A stretch of 64,000 bases of DNA. Source: JADGRF01 sp035274465 (GTDB taxonomy: Bacteria; Myxococcota_A; Polyangia; Polyangiales; JAFGIB01). Where the stretch lies: contig DATEOF010000195.1 of NCBI GenBank assembly GCA_035274465.1, positions 10,199 to 74,198 on the forward strand. The letters run 5' to 3'. This document shows positions 25,896 to 35,600 of this stretch, piece after piece. Every line of letters starts with the position of its first letter. Positions within the stretch are counted from its first letter, which is position 1. Under the pieces are notes generated by a model that did not search any database, had not been told where the DNA came from, and was given only the letters and a program-made list of their open reading frames with translations. Position numbers and translations under genes: made by a program.

Positions 25896-28800
25896 ATGCT
25901 TATCGCGTTTCGGGGCTGGCATCGGGGACTGGCGGTGGGCGTCTTGCTGCTGACGGCGGCGCGGGCAGTCGCGCAGGAGAGTGTGCCTGCGCCGCTCGCG
26001 CCCTGGGTGCCCTGGGTGCGCGCGCAAGACGAGGACGCGGCCTGCCCGGTGCGCGACGGCCAGGCGCTGTGCTTCTGGCCCGGGCCGCTGTCGCTCGCGT
26101 TGCGCGGGCAGGAAGGCAGCTTCCGCTTCGACGTGCGGCTCGATCGGCGCCTCCTGGTGCGGCTGCCCGGCGGGAGCGGGACCTGGCCGCAGGCGGTGCG
26201 CGTGGCAGGCAAGCCGGCGGCGGTGGTGTCCAAGGATGGCGTGCCGGCGCTGGATCTGCTCGCGGGCGATCACACGGTCGACGGGCGCTTCGCCTGGTCG
26301 CGGTCGCCCGAGCAATTGCCGGTGCCCCCCGAGTTCGGGCAGCTCTCGGTGTCGCTGGACAACAAGCCGGTCCCGCACCCGCGGCGCGACGAGTCCGGCA
26401 GCTTGTGGTTGCGCAGTGCAGCTGGTGGCGGCGAGCCGGAGCAGCTCGAGCTGACCGTGCAGCGCAAGCTGGAAGACGCGGTACCGCTGCGTATCGAGAC
26501 CCGCATCCGTATCCGGGCGGCGGGCGAGCCGCGCGAGATCAGCCTGGGCAATGTCATGGTCGCAGGCAGCGTGCCGCTGGCGATTCAGGCCCAGCTGCCC
26601 GTGCGGCTGGATCCGAACGGCGAGCTGCGACTGCAGGTGCGGGCCGGGACCTACGACGTCGTGGTGCGCGCGCGCACGCGCGGCCCCCGAAGTGAACTGG
26701 CGAGTACGCCGCGGCCGGCGCCCTGGCCCGAGCAGGAAGCCTGGGTGTTCCAGCCCGATACCGCGCTGCGCCAGGTGCGCGTGGCAGGAGCACCGGCGGT
26801 GGACCCGGCGCGGCTCGAGCTGGACGCCGATCTGCGCGGCCTGCCCACCTTCCTGCTCGGCCCGTCCGACAAGCTCACGCTCGAAGAGCTGCGGCGCGGT
26901 GAGCCCGAGCCGCCACCCAACCAGCTGTCGCTCGAGCGTACGCTCTGGCTCGATCAGGACGGTCACGGCTACACCGTACACGACCGGCTGAGCGGCGAGC
27001 TCCACTCGGGCTTTCGGCTGGAGCTGCGCGAAGGGCAGCTGGGACGCGCGGCGCAGGGTGATCAGGATCAGCTGATCACGCAGCGCACCGCGTCGGGTCC
27101 GCTGGGCGTGGAGCTGCGCGCGGTGAACGTGGCGCTGGCGGCCGACTCGCGCCTCGAGAAGCACACGACCTCGCTGCCCGCGGTGGGCTGGTCGGAGGAC
27201 GTGCGGCAGCTCGGCGTCACGCTGCACTTGCCGCCGGGCTACGCGCTGTGGGCGGTGCGCGGTGTGGACGAGGTGGATCGCAGCTGGCTCGGCGACTGGG
27301 ATCTGCTCGGCTTCTTCTTCGTGCTGGTGGTGGCGTTCGGCACCGCGGGCGTCGCTGGGCGCTGGGCAGGCGTGCTGGCGTTCGTCGCGCTCGGCCTGAC
27401 CTACCAGGAGTCCGATGCGCCGAGCACGGTCTGGTTATGGTTGCTCGCGGCGGCGGCTTTGTTGCGCGTGCTGCCGCGCGGCCGCCTGTGGCAAGTCACG
27501 CGCGCGGTGTTCGTGATCGCGCTGATCTCGCTGGCGGTCACCGGGCTGCCGTTCGCGGCGCGCAGCGTGCGCGAGGCGATCTACCCGCAGCTGGCAGCGG
27601 CGCGCGGCGGGCTCGAGTTCGCGCCCTCGATGAGCTTCGGCATCGGCATGCGCGGCGCGCCGCCCGAGCTGGAGCCGCAGGCGGCCAGCGCTCCGCTGCA
27701 GGTGCAGTCGCCGCCCGGCGAAGCAGGTGGTGCGGTTCCGGTGGAGGAGAAGGCGGAGGAGGCGGCGGACGAGTCGCTGGCCGGTGCATCGAGCAAGTCC
27801 GCGAAGATGGACGACGCAAGGCCCCGGCGTCGCCTGGACAGCTACGCTGCGGACAGGAAGAAGCCGCGTGCCGAGCAGGATCCCGACGCGGTGGTGCAGA
27901 CGGGTCCGGGTCTGCCGGACTGGCAATTCCAGAGCTGGCAGCTGCGCTGGTCGGGCCCGGTCGCGCACGATCACCACTTCGAGCTGATCATGCTCCCGCC
28001 GTGGTTGAACAGCGGCCTTCACGTGCTGAGCGTCGTTTTGTGCGGGCTGTTGGCCTGGCTGATCGTCGCGGCCGCGGGTGCGTTTCGGGAGCAGGCGCCG
28101 GTCCCGCCGCCAGTAGCTGCAGCCCTCGCCGCGCTGCTGCTGCTCGGCGCGGCGGGTGGGGCGCGCGCGCAGTTCCCCGACGCGCAGCTGCTCGAGCAAC
28201 TCAAAGCGCGGGTCAGCCGGCCGCCCGACTGCCGGCCCAACTGCGTGAGCGTGTCCGAGCTCGAGCTTTCGGTCGATCCGAAGGGCCTGTCGCTCCGCGC
28301 CGAGGTGCACGCCCAGGATCGCACGAGCGTCCGCGTGCCCGGGCCGCTCGCGTTGTGGGCGCCCGAGCGCGTGCGACTGAACGGCGCCGAAGCACACCTG
28401 ATCGCGCACCCGGACGGCTTCCTGCACGTGCGCGTCACGCCCGGGGTGCAGCAGCTCGAGGTCTCGGGGCCGCTGCCGCCCGAGGACACGTTGACGCTGC
28501 GCCTCGGCGATCCGCCGGCGCACGTGCGCGTGCGCGCCGACGGCTACGAGGTCAGCGGCGTGCGCGAGGACGGCACCAGCGAAGAAGCCATCGAGCTGCG
28601 GCGCTTGCTGCGCGAGGCCGAGGCCGCCGCGGTGAGCCTGCCGCCCTGGTTCAGCGTCACGCGCAGCTTCGAGTTCGCAAACGAGTTTCGCGTGCACACG
28701 AGCGTGGAGCGCGAGACGCCGCTCGGCACGCCTGCGCTCTTGCACCTGCCATTGCTACCGAGTGAATCGGTGCACGACGCGCGCGTGCAGGTGAAAGACC

Positions 28801-30026
28801 GCCAGGCGCTGGTCTCGCTCGGGCCGGACGATCAGGGCTTCAGCTTCGACTCGACGCTGGCGCAGAGCGCGCAACTCGAGCTGCAGGCCAATGCGCGCGA
28901 CGCCTACTCGGAGCGCTGGGAGCTGAGCTGCGGCAGCATGTGGCAGTGCGACGCGACGGGGCTGACGCCGGTGCGGCACGAGGCCGAGCAACGCTGGCAG
29001 CCGCTGTTTCGGCCCTGGCCCGGCGAGCGCCTGAAGATCGCGCTGAAGAAGCCGCCAGCGGCAGCCGGACAGTCGAGCACGCTCGACGGCGTGAAGCTCG
29101 TGGTCAAGCCGGGCGTGCGCGCCACCGACGGCGAGCTCTCGCTGGCGCTGCGGACGAGCCGCGGCGGTGATCACAAGCTGTGGTTGCCCGAGCAGGCGCG
29201 GCTGCGCAGCCTGAGCGTGGGGGGCGAGCGGCGCTCGACGCAGCGCGATGGCTCCGCGTACGGCTTCAGCGTGTTGCCCGGGGGCTCGCAGGTGGTCGTG
29301 CAGTTCGAGCTGCCGAGCGGGATCGAAGGGGTGTACACGGTGCCGCAGGTGAAGCTCGACGCGCGCGCGCGCAATGCGCGGGTGGTCGTCGAGCAGCCGG
29401 CGGATCGCTGGCTACTCTGGGTGCGCGGTCCGGCCTGGGGTCCGGCGATCCTGTTCTGGGGCTATCTGCTCCTCGCGCTCGGCGTGGCCGCGCTGCTGGG
29501 TCGGTTGCGTGGCACGCCGCTCGGCACGCTGCAGTGGCTCTTGCTCGCGGCCGGGCTCACGCAAGTCGACGCGGTCGAGGCGCTGTGCGTGGTGGGCTTC
29601 TTCTTCATCGTCGGCTGGCGCGGGCGCACGCTCGAGTTGTCGCCGTGGCGCCACAACCTGCTGCAGATCGCGCTCTGCATCTGGCTCCTGGCGTTCGCCT
29701 CGACGCTGTTCGATGCCGTGCGCTCCGGCTTGCTCGTGCAGCCCGACATGCAGGTGATGGGCGCGGGCAGCTACGCGAACATGCTGCAGTGGTACGTCGA
29801 CGACAGTCAGCCCGCGCTGCCGACGCCGACCCTGATCTCGCTGCCGATCTGGGTGTACCGCGTGTTGATGCTCGCCTGGTCGCTGTGGCTTGCGCGGCAG
29901 CTGCTGCGCTGGGCGCCCTGGGCGTTTCGCGCGTTCGCCGCGGGTGGCCTGTGGAAGAAGCGGATCAAGGCGAAGCCGCCGGTGGCTGCACCGCCTCCGC
30001 CGGCCGAGGCGACTCCTGCGCCGTGA
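25896..30026 (+). CDS. Very large membrane-anchored beta-rich protein, unknown function
   Basis: 1,376-residue protein that I do not recognise as a named family. It has an N-terminal Sec signal (GVLLLTAARAVAQ), then about 430 residues of beta-rich, Leu/Arg/Pro-rich extracellular sequence. A block of hydrophobic helices follows (DNA 27298-27560) and a Gly/Ala/Pro-rich stretch. A second helix pair includes AALAALLLLGAAGGARAQ (~residues 738-756), which looks like an internal signal-peptide/AXA cleavage site. A second beta-rich region resembles the first in layout, and a closing cluster of helices precedes a Lys/Pro tail. The two halves suggest fusion or internal duplication. Its 3' end overlaps the convergent TMTC-like gene by 62 bp. 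Confidence 0.72.
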   Translation: MLIAFRGWHRGLAVGVLLLTAARAVAQESVPAPLAPWVPWVRAQDEDAACPVRDGQALCFWPGPLSLALRGQEGSFRFDVRLDRRLLVRLPGGSGTWPQAVRVAGKPAAVVSKDGVPALDLLAGDHTVDGRFAWSRSPEQLPVPPEFGQLSVSLDNKPVPHPRRDESGSLWLRSAAGGGEPEQLELTVQRKLEDAVPLRIETRIRIRAAGEPREISLGNVMVAGSVPLAIQAQLPVRLDPNGELRLQVRAGTYDVVVRARTRGPRSELASTPRPAPWPEQEAWVFQPDTALRQVRVAGAPAVDPARLELDADLRGLPTFLLGPSDKLTLEELRRGEPEPPPNQLSLERTLWLDQDGHGYTVHDRLSGELHSGFRLELREGQLGRAAQGDQDQLITQRTASGPLGVELRAVNVALAADSRLEKHTTSLPAVGWSEDVRQLGVTLHLPPGYALWAVRGVDEVDRSWLGDWDLLGFFFVLVVAFGTAGVAGRWAGVLAFVALGLTYQESDAPSTVWLWLLAAAALLRVLPRGRLWQVTRAVFVIALISLAVTGLPFAARSVREAIYPQLAAARGGLEFAPSMSFGIGMRGAPPELEPQAASAPLQVQSPPGEAGGAVPVEEKAEEAADESLAGASSKSAKMDDARPRRRLDSYAADRKKPRAEQDPDAVVQTGPGLPDWQFQSWQLRWSGPVAHDHHFELIMLPPWLNSGLHVLSVVLCGLLAWLIVAAAGAFREQAPVPPPVAAALAALLLLGAAGGARAQFPDAQLLEQLKARVSRPPDCRPNCVSVSELELSVDPKGLSLRAEVHAQDRTSVRVPGPLALWAPERVRLNGAEAHLIAHPDGFLHVRVTPGVQQLEVSGPLPPEDTLTLRLGDPPAHVRVRADGYEVSGVREDGTSEEAIELRRLLREAEAAAVSLPPWFSVTRSFEFANEFRVHTSVERETPLGTPALLHLPLLPSESVHDARVQVKDRQALVSLGPDDQGFSFDSTLAQSAQLELQANARDAYSERWELSCGSMWQCDATGLTPVRHEAEQRWQPLFRPWPGERLKIALKKPPAAAGQSSTLDGVKLVVKPGVRATDGELSLALRTSRGGDHKLWLPEQARLRSLSVGGERRSTQRDGSAYGFSVLPGGSQVVVQFELPSGIEGVYTVPQVKLDARARNARVVVEQPADRWLLWVRGPAWGPAILFWGYLLLALGVAALLGRLRGTPLGTLQWLLLAAGLTQVDAVEALCVVGFFFIVGWRGRTLELSPWRHNLLQIALCIWLLAFASTLFDAVRSGLLVQPDMQVMGAGSYANMLQWYVDDSQPALPTPTLISLPIWVYRVLMLAWSLWLARQLLRWAPWAFRAFAAGGLWKKRIKAKPPVAAPPPPAEATPAP

Positions 30027-31503
30027 CCTGCGCCAGGCTGGCCAGCGCGGCGCGCACGCTCGCATCGTTCGGATGGCGCTCGAGCGCGCGTTCGAGCCAG
30101 CTCTTGGCTTCGTCGAAGCGGCCGAGCCTGCCCAGGAGCATGCCCTTGTTCTTGGCGAACAACTCGTCGCCGAATTGCTTCACGCACAGCTCGGTGGCCG
30201 ACAAGCCCTGCGCAGGACCGTCGCGCTTGACCACGCCGTTGGCCCACTGACGACACAGCCGCGGGTTGTACGGGTAGCGACGCAGCGCGTGCACCCAGAG
30301 CGCGCGATCGTCGCGGAAGCGGGCCTGCGAGCGTGCGAAGGCGGGCAGGCAAGCGAACAGCACGAGCGCAGGCAATGCCACGCGAAACAGCGGCAGGAGC
30401 CGCGGCACCCGTGCGACCAGGCCGTCGGCCAGCGCGCCCGTGTACAGCGCGCAGCCGATCAGCGGCAGGTACACGTAGCTGTCGGCGACGTAGCGCACCA
30501 GCGGGATCAGGTTCGAATTGGGCAGGTAGGTCAGCACCGCCCAGAGCAGGCCGAAGCCCGCCGCTCTGCGCTGCGGAGCGGCGAGCCAGCGAAGACCCAG
30601 CGCTGCGCCCGCCGCTGCTGCGAGCGGCAGGAGATCCACGGTCGCGGTGAAGGGGGGCGGCCAGGGCAGCGGCAGGTACTTGGCCGTCGGCTCCTCGAGC
30701 CCGAGGATCAGCCGCAGGTGCATGCCGAGCGCGTACCAGGCCCCGCGCGCGTAACCTGCTCCGGCGTGCTCGGTCTCGCCGATCGCGCCTGCCGCGCGCT
30801 GGCCGATCACGCCCAGCACGATCACCGGCACGAGCACGAGCAGGTACGGTGCGAGCGTGCGCGCCGCGTGTAGCGCGCGAGCCCGCAGCTCCTGGCTGCG
30901 GGAGCGATCCTCGAGCAGCCCGAGCAAGAGGACCAGCGGCGCGATCGTGGGCTTGGACAGCAGGCCGAGCGCGTAGCAGAGCAGGGCGGCCGCGCGGCGA
31001 GGTTGATTTGATGGAGGGTGTGCCAGCCAGAGCATGAGCAGACCGAAGCTCGTAGCCAGTACGTCCTTGCGCCCGGTCACCCAGCTCACGGGCTCGGCCA
31101 CCACGGGGTGCAGGCCGAACAACAACACCGCGCAGGTGGCGCCGATCCAGTGCAAGCCGAGCCGCCGCGCCAGGCCGAGCAAGAGAACGCAGTTGAGCGC
31201 GTGCAACACCACGTTGATCAGGTGGAAGTGCCAGGGCGCGGGGCCCAGCAGCTGCAGCTCGAGGCCGTAGCTGGCCACGCTGATCGGGATCGGATAGCCG
31301 AGCGCCGGCGTGGTCAGGTGATCGCGCAACGGCACCGCCGCCGGCGTGAGCACGCTCGGGTTCTTGGTGACGTGTATGGGATCATCCCAGTCGAGGAAGC
31401 CGAAGCCCACGCTCGGCAGATGGATCAACGCGATCAGGCCGAGCGCAGCTCCGCTCGACCAGGCATGTGTCCGACGGCCAGCTGGCGTCGCTCCGCTCGA
31501 CAT
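29965..31503 (-). CDS. TMTC/PMT-like membrane glycosyltransferase with C-terminal TPR
   Basis: 512-residue protein with about eleven hydrophobic helices. The loop WDDPIHVTKNPSV after the first helix, the acidic pair WDD, and HFHLINVVLHALNCVLLLGL match the TMTC/O-mannosyltransferase family (GT-C fold). The final ~100 residues form TPR-like helices (EAKSWLERALERHPNDASVRAALASLAQ). Likely transfers mannose or another sugar from a polyprenyl donor to secreted proteins; the acceptor is unknown. It lies downstream of obgE on the same strand (28 bp apart) and overlaps the large membrane protein's 3' end. Confidence 0.7.
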   Translation of the reverse strand: MSSGATPAGRRTHAWSSGAALGLIALIHLPSVGFGFLDWDDPIHVTKNPSVLTPAAVPLRDHLTTPALGYPIPISVASYGLELQLLGPAPWHFHLINVVLHALNCVLLLGLARRLGLHWIGATCAVLLFGLHPVVAEPVSWVTGRKDVLATSFGLLMLWLAHPPSNQPRRAAALLCYALGLLSKPTIAPLVLLLGLLEDRSRSQELRARALHAARTLAPYLLVLVPVIVLGVIGQRAAGAIGETEHAGAGYARGAWYALGMHLRLILGLEEPTAKYLPLPWPPPFTATVDLLPLAAAAGAALGLRWLAAPQRRAAGFGLLWAVLTYLPNSNLIPLVRYVADSYVYLPLIGCALYTGALADGLVARVPRLLPLFRVALPALVLFACLPAFARSQARFRDDRALWVHALRRYPYNPRLCRQWANGVVKRDGPAQGLSATELCVKQFGDELFAKNKGMLLGRLGRFDEAKSWLERALERHPNDASVRAALASLAQVTAQESPRPAEAVQPPAASP

Positions 31504-31531
31504 GCTGCGTCAGCGCGCGATGATAGCTCGT

Positions 31532-32620
31532 TCACTCGTCCGGGTCTGCAGCTGTCGGCGGCGCGTGCGGGCGGTCGGCTCGTGTGGGCAAAGGCTTGGC
31601 TCGGGGCTTGTGTGGGAGCGGGTGCTGATCGAGCAACGCCTCCACACGGTCGAGCAGCTCCTCCAGACCTTCGCGCGTGGCCGCGCAGAAGGCGTGCGTC
31701 TCAACGCCCTGCGCCGAGATCGCGGCCTGGAAGTCCGGCAGCGCCTCGCGCACCTCGGGCAGGTCCAGCTTGGAGACGGCGATCAGCGTCGGGCGCGCGG
31801 CCAGCTCGGGATCGAAGCGCTCGAGCTCGCGCTGCAGCGCGGCCAGGTCGTACGTCATTGAACGGCCGGGTGTGGGATCGACGCTGACCAGGATCAGCAG
31901 CACGCGCGTGCGCTCGATGTGCTTCAGGAAGCGGTGTCCGAGCCCGGCGCCATCGGCCGCGCCTTCGATCAAGCCCGGGATGTCGGCGACCACGAACGAG
32001 CGCTGCTCACCGCGCGAAACTACGCCGAGATTCGGCACCAGCGTCGTGAACGGGTAGTCCGCGACCTTGGGACGGGCGCGCGAGATGGCTGAAATCAGGG
32101 TGCTCTTGCCGACGTTCGGAAACCCGACGATGCCCACGTCCGCCAGCAGCTTGAGCTCCATGCGCAGCTTGCGCTGTGCGCCGGGCTCCCCCGGTTCGGC
32201 GCGCATGGGGGCGCGATCGGTGGGGGTCGCGAAGTGCATGTTGCCGCGTCCGCCGCGGCCACCGGCGGCCGCCGTGAAGCGCTGCTCGGGCTCGTCCAGG
32301 TCGGCGAGCAGCTCGCCCGACTCGGCGTCGAAGACCTGCGCCCCGACGGGTACGCGCACGATCAAGGCTTCCCCGCCCTTGCCGTACTGGTCTTTGCCGC
32401 GCCCGTGCTCACCGTCCTGGGCTCGAAAGACGCGCTTGTACTTGAGGTCGAACAGCGTCGTCAGGCGCGTGTCCGCCTCGAAGACTACATCGCCGCCATC
32501 GCCACCATCGCCGCCCGCGGGGCCCCCTAGCGGCTTGTATTTCTCGCGGCGCATGGCGACCGAGCCGTCGCCACCGCGACCGCCCTGGACCTCCAGCGTG
32601 ATTTCATCGACGAAGCGCAC
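31532..32620 (-). CDS. obgE: Obg family GTPase
   Basis: 362-residue ribosome-associated GTPase essential for growth and late 50S assembly. The glycine-rich Obg fold is obvious (GGRGGDGSVAMRREKYKPLGGPAGGDGGDGGD, then GKDQYGKGGEALIVRVPVG and AAAGGRGGRGNMHF). The G domain carries G1 GFPNVGKST, G3 DIPGLIEGAADGAGLGHRFL, and G4 NKLDL-like SKLDL. The C-terminal tail is short and Pro/Ala-rich, without the large OCT domain. I use the GTG at 32620 because homology starts there; the open frame continues upstream to 32701. It is divergent from the large regulator gene (79 bp between starts). Confidence 0.96.
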   Translation of the reverse strand: MRFVDEITLEVQGGRGGDGSVAMRREKYKPLGGPAGGDGGDGGDVVFEADTRLTTLFDLKYKRVFRAQDGEHGRGKDQYGKGGEALIVRVPVGAQVFDAESGELLADLDEPEQRFTAAAGGRGGRGNMHFATPTDRAPMRAEPGEPGAQRKLRMELKLLADVGIVGFPNVGKSTLISAISRARPKVADYPFTTLVPNLGVVSRGEQRSFVVADIPGLIEGAADGAGLGHRFLKHIERTRVLLILVSVDPTPGRSMTYDLAALQRELERFDPELAARPTLIAVSKLDLPEVREALPDFQAAISAQGVETHAFCAATREGLEELLDRVEALLDQHPLPHKPRAKPLPTRADRPHAPPTAADPDE

Positions 32621-32699
32621 GGCGGCTGACTTACTTGGCCCAGGGCCCTCGCGCAAGCAGAGCCACACGTCCCGGCCGCTCGGTGTACAATCCTCCACC

Positions 32700-35600
32700 A
32701 TGGCTCAGGCTGCGAATTCGGCGCTGTTCAGCGCGCGGTTGCGCTTCGTGGAGGGTCTGCCGGCTCGGGCCCACGAGCTCTCGAGCACGGCGGAACGGCT
32801 GGCCCGGGACCCCCACGATCCCGAGGCGGCCAACGTCTTGCGGCGGCGGCTGCACGCGCTCCTGGCCAGCGCACAGGTGTTCGAGGAGCCCGCTCTGTCG
32901 CTCGCCGTCCAGGACTTGATCGCGCGCCTGGACCTCGCCCAGCAATCCCAGCGCCCGTTCACCAGCGAGGAGATCGACGCGGTGATCGTGGTGGTGGCGT
33001 CGTTACCCACCTACGTGCGTCCCACCAGCCTGCCGCCGCCAGCTGCGTACTCGGACGTGCGCGAGCTACGCAAGGAAGAGGAAGCCGTCGTGCACGAGCT
33101 GCCGTTGCCGCCGGCAGCGGCAGCAGAGAACGACCCGATCCTGATCGATCTGCCTGCGGGGCAGCCGGACGACTACACACCACCCGTGCTGGCCCTCGGC
33201 GTGCCGCGTTCTTCGGCCGCGGATCTGCGTCCGCCGCCGGTGGAGCTCTCGATCGACGTCGAGCTGCCACCCTCCGACGCCGAGCGCCTGGCGATCGCCG
33301 AGCTCGATCGCGCGCTCGGCATCGAGCCGGAGGACGGCGATCGACCGACGCTTGCTGGAGACCCACAGCTGTTGCGTTCGCTGATGGAGCAGAGCAGGCC
33401 GCCGCGGTCCGGCGACTCGCGCCCGCTGCTCCAGACCGATCGCCCACTGCTCGGCGATTCGCACGCGCCCCTCGAGTTGCCCGAGGACGAGGTCGACGTG
33501 CTGATCGACTGGACGGCGCTCAGTCAGGGCACGGCCGAGTCGCTGCCCCCGATCGAGCCGCAGTCGTTCGAGTCCGGCGTGCACAGCGCGACGTACGAGA
33601 CCACCGACCGGCCAGCGGATCGCGTCGCGCTCCTGCCGGCGCTCGAGCCGCGGTCCCTCTCGTTGCCGGAAGGCGTCGAGGAAGACACGACCGATCCGGG
33701 GCTCGGCCCGCCCGTGCTGTTGGAGCAGACCGTGTCGGGCCTCTTGCCCACGCCGCAGCCGGCGCTGGTGCTGTTGTGCGGCGCCCTGGAGCAAGCGCCC
33801 TTCGGGCGCGCCGCGGAGGAAGTACCCTTGGGGTGCGATGCGGAGCTGGGCGCGGGCCTCTCGCCAGCTGCGGCCGGCATCGAGCTGCTGCACGCGGCGA
33901 GCCCGGATGAAGCCGTGCGCGTGTTGCACGAGCGCTCCCCTGACCTGGTGTTGATCTCGGCCGAGCTCGCCAACCAGCCCGGAGCGGATCTGGTGCGCCG
34001 GCTCAAGAGCGATCCGCTGACGCCCGCGGCCAGCGTGCACCTGCTACTGCCGGAGACTGCGAGCGACGAGCAGCCGGTCATCGATCAGCTCGGCGCCGAC
34101 GGTGTGCTGCGCCTGCCGCTCACGGCGGCTGCACTCGAGCCACTGCTCGAGCGTGCGGGGGAGCGCAGGCGCTTCGGTCTGCGCGAGGGCTCGGTCGACG
34201 ATATCGCCGCCCAGATCGCCGAGGAGATCCGGCGCGGCATCGCCGAGTCGCTGCGCGAGGGCAAGCAGGAGCGCATGCGTGTGGGCGACGGCTCGGAGCT
34301 GATGGCAGCGGCCTGGTCGGCGATCGGGCGCGTGCGCTCGCACCTGGCAGAGCAACAGCGCGAGCGCGTACGCCTGCGCAGCGACGAGCGCTCGTCCTTG
34401 CAGCCGTCGGCTGCAGCGGCTGCGCATCCGGCGCAACTGCTCGCGGGTTGTCGCGTGCTGGTGGCCGATGACGATCCGGCGGTGCTCTGGTTCTTCGTCG
34501 GCTTGTTGCGCGAGGCTTCGGCCACGGTCTTTCAGGCCCACAACGGCCGCGAAGCCCTGGAGCTGGCGCGCCGCAAGCAGCCGCACGTGATCGTCAGCGA
34601 CATCCTGATGCCGAAGCTCGACGGCTTCGGCCTGTGTCGCGAGCTCAAGCGCGACGCGCTGCTCGCGCGCGTGCCGGTGGTGCTGCTGTCGTGGAAGGAC
34701 GACCTGCTGCAGCGCATGCGCGAGCTGGACGCCGGTGCCGCGGGCTACCTGCGCAAGGAAGCCGGTAGCCCGCAGATCCTGAACGTGGTGCAAGAGGTGC
34801 TCGAGCCGCGTACCCGGCTCGCCGCGCAGCTGCGCGCGCCCGGGGAGGTGCGCGGCACGCTCGAGGATTTCAATGCCTGGGTCCTGCTCGAGCTGATCGC
34901 GGCGTTCCGACCGGACGCACACCTGGTGGTGCGCGATGCCTGGAGCATCTTCGAGGTGGAAGTGCGCTCCGGCCGCCGGCTGGCGGTGACGCGCACGGCG
35001 GCGGACGGCAGCTTCACGCGGGGCGACAAGGCGTTGATGCAGCTGCTCGGCCTGGGCATGGCCGAGTTCGAGGTCAGCACCTCCAGCGCGTCGTTGCGCA
35101 CCGCGCTGAGCGAGCCGCTGGATCGCGCGCTCGTCGCCGCGGGTCGGCGCCTGTCGGCGTTGATCGACGCGGTGTCGGACGCGCGGTTGCTGCGCGTGTC
35201 CTTGATAGCGTTCGACGACGAGGTGCTGCAATCGCTCTCGCAGGGCGCGAGCGAGCAGATGAACGAGATCGTGGCGTTGTTCCGCACGGGCAATGCCACG
35301 GCCGAGAGCGTGCTGCGCGACGGCAAGTTCGCGGCCGAGGAGTTGGAGCGGGATCTGCGGCAGTTGGCCCGCGTGCTCGCGATCACCGGCGTGTGGAGCG
35401 CGGATGGCGAGGACCTGGTGGCTGCGGCCCAGAAGGAGCGCGAGACGCCGCAGTTGACGTTGCTCACGTCGTCGGTGCCGCCGCGGCGCGAGGTCGGCGA
35501 TCGGGACACGCCGGTTGTCCCGATCGTGCCGGTGAAGTTCGAGCGCGCTGATGCCACGCTGGTCGGGATCGGTCGCTCGACCGAGGATTCTTCACCGACA

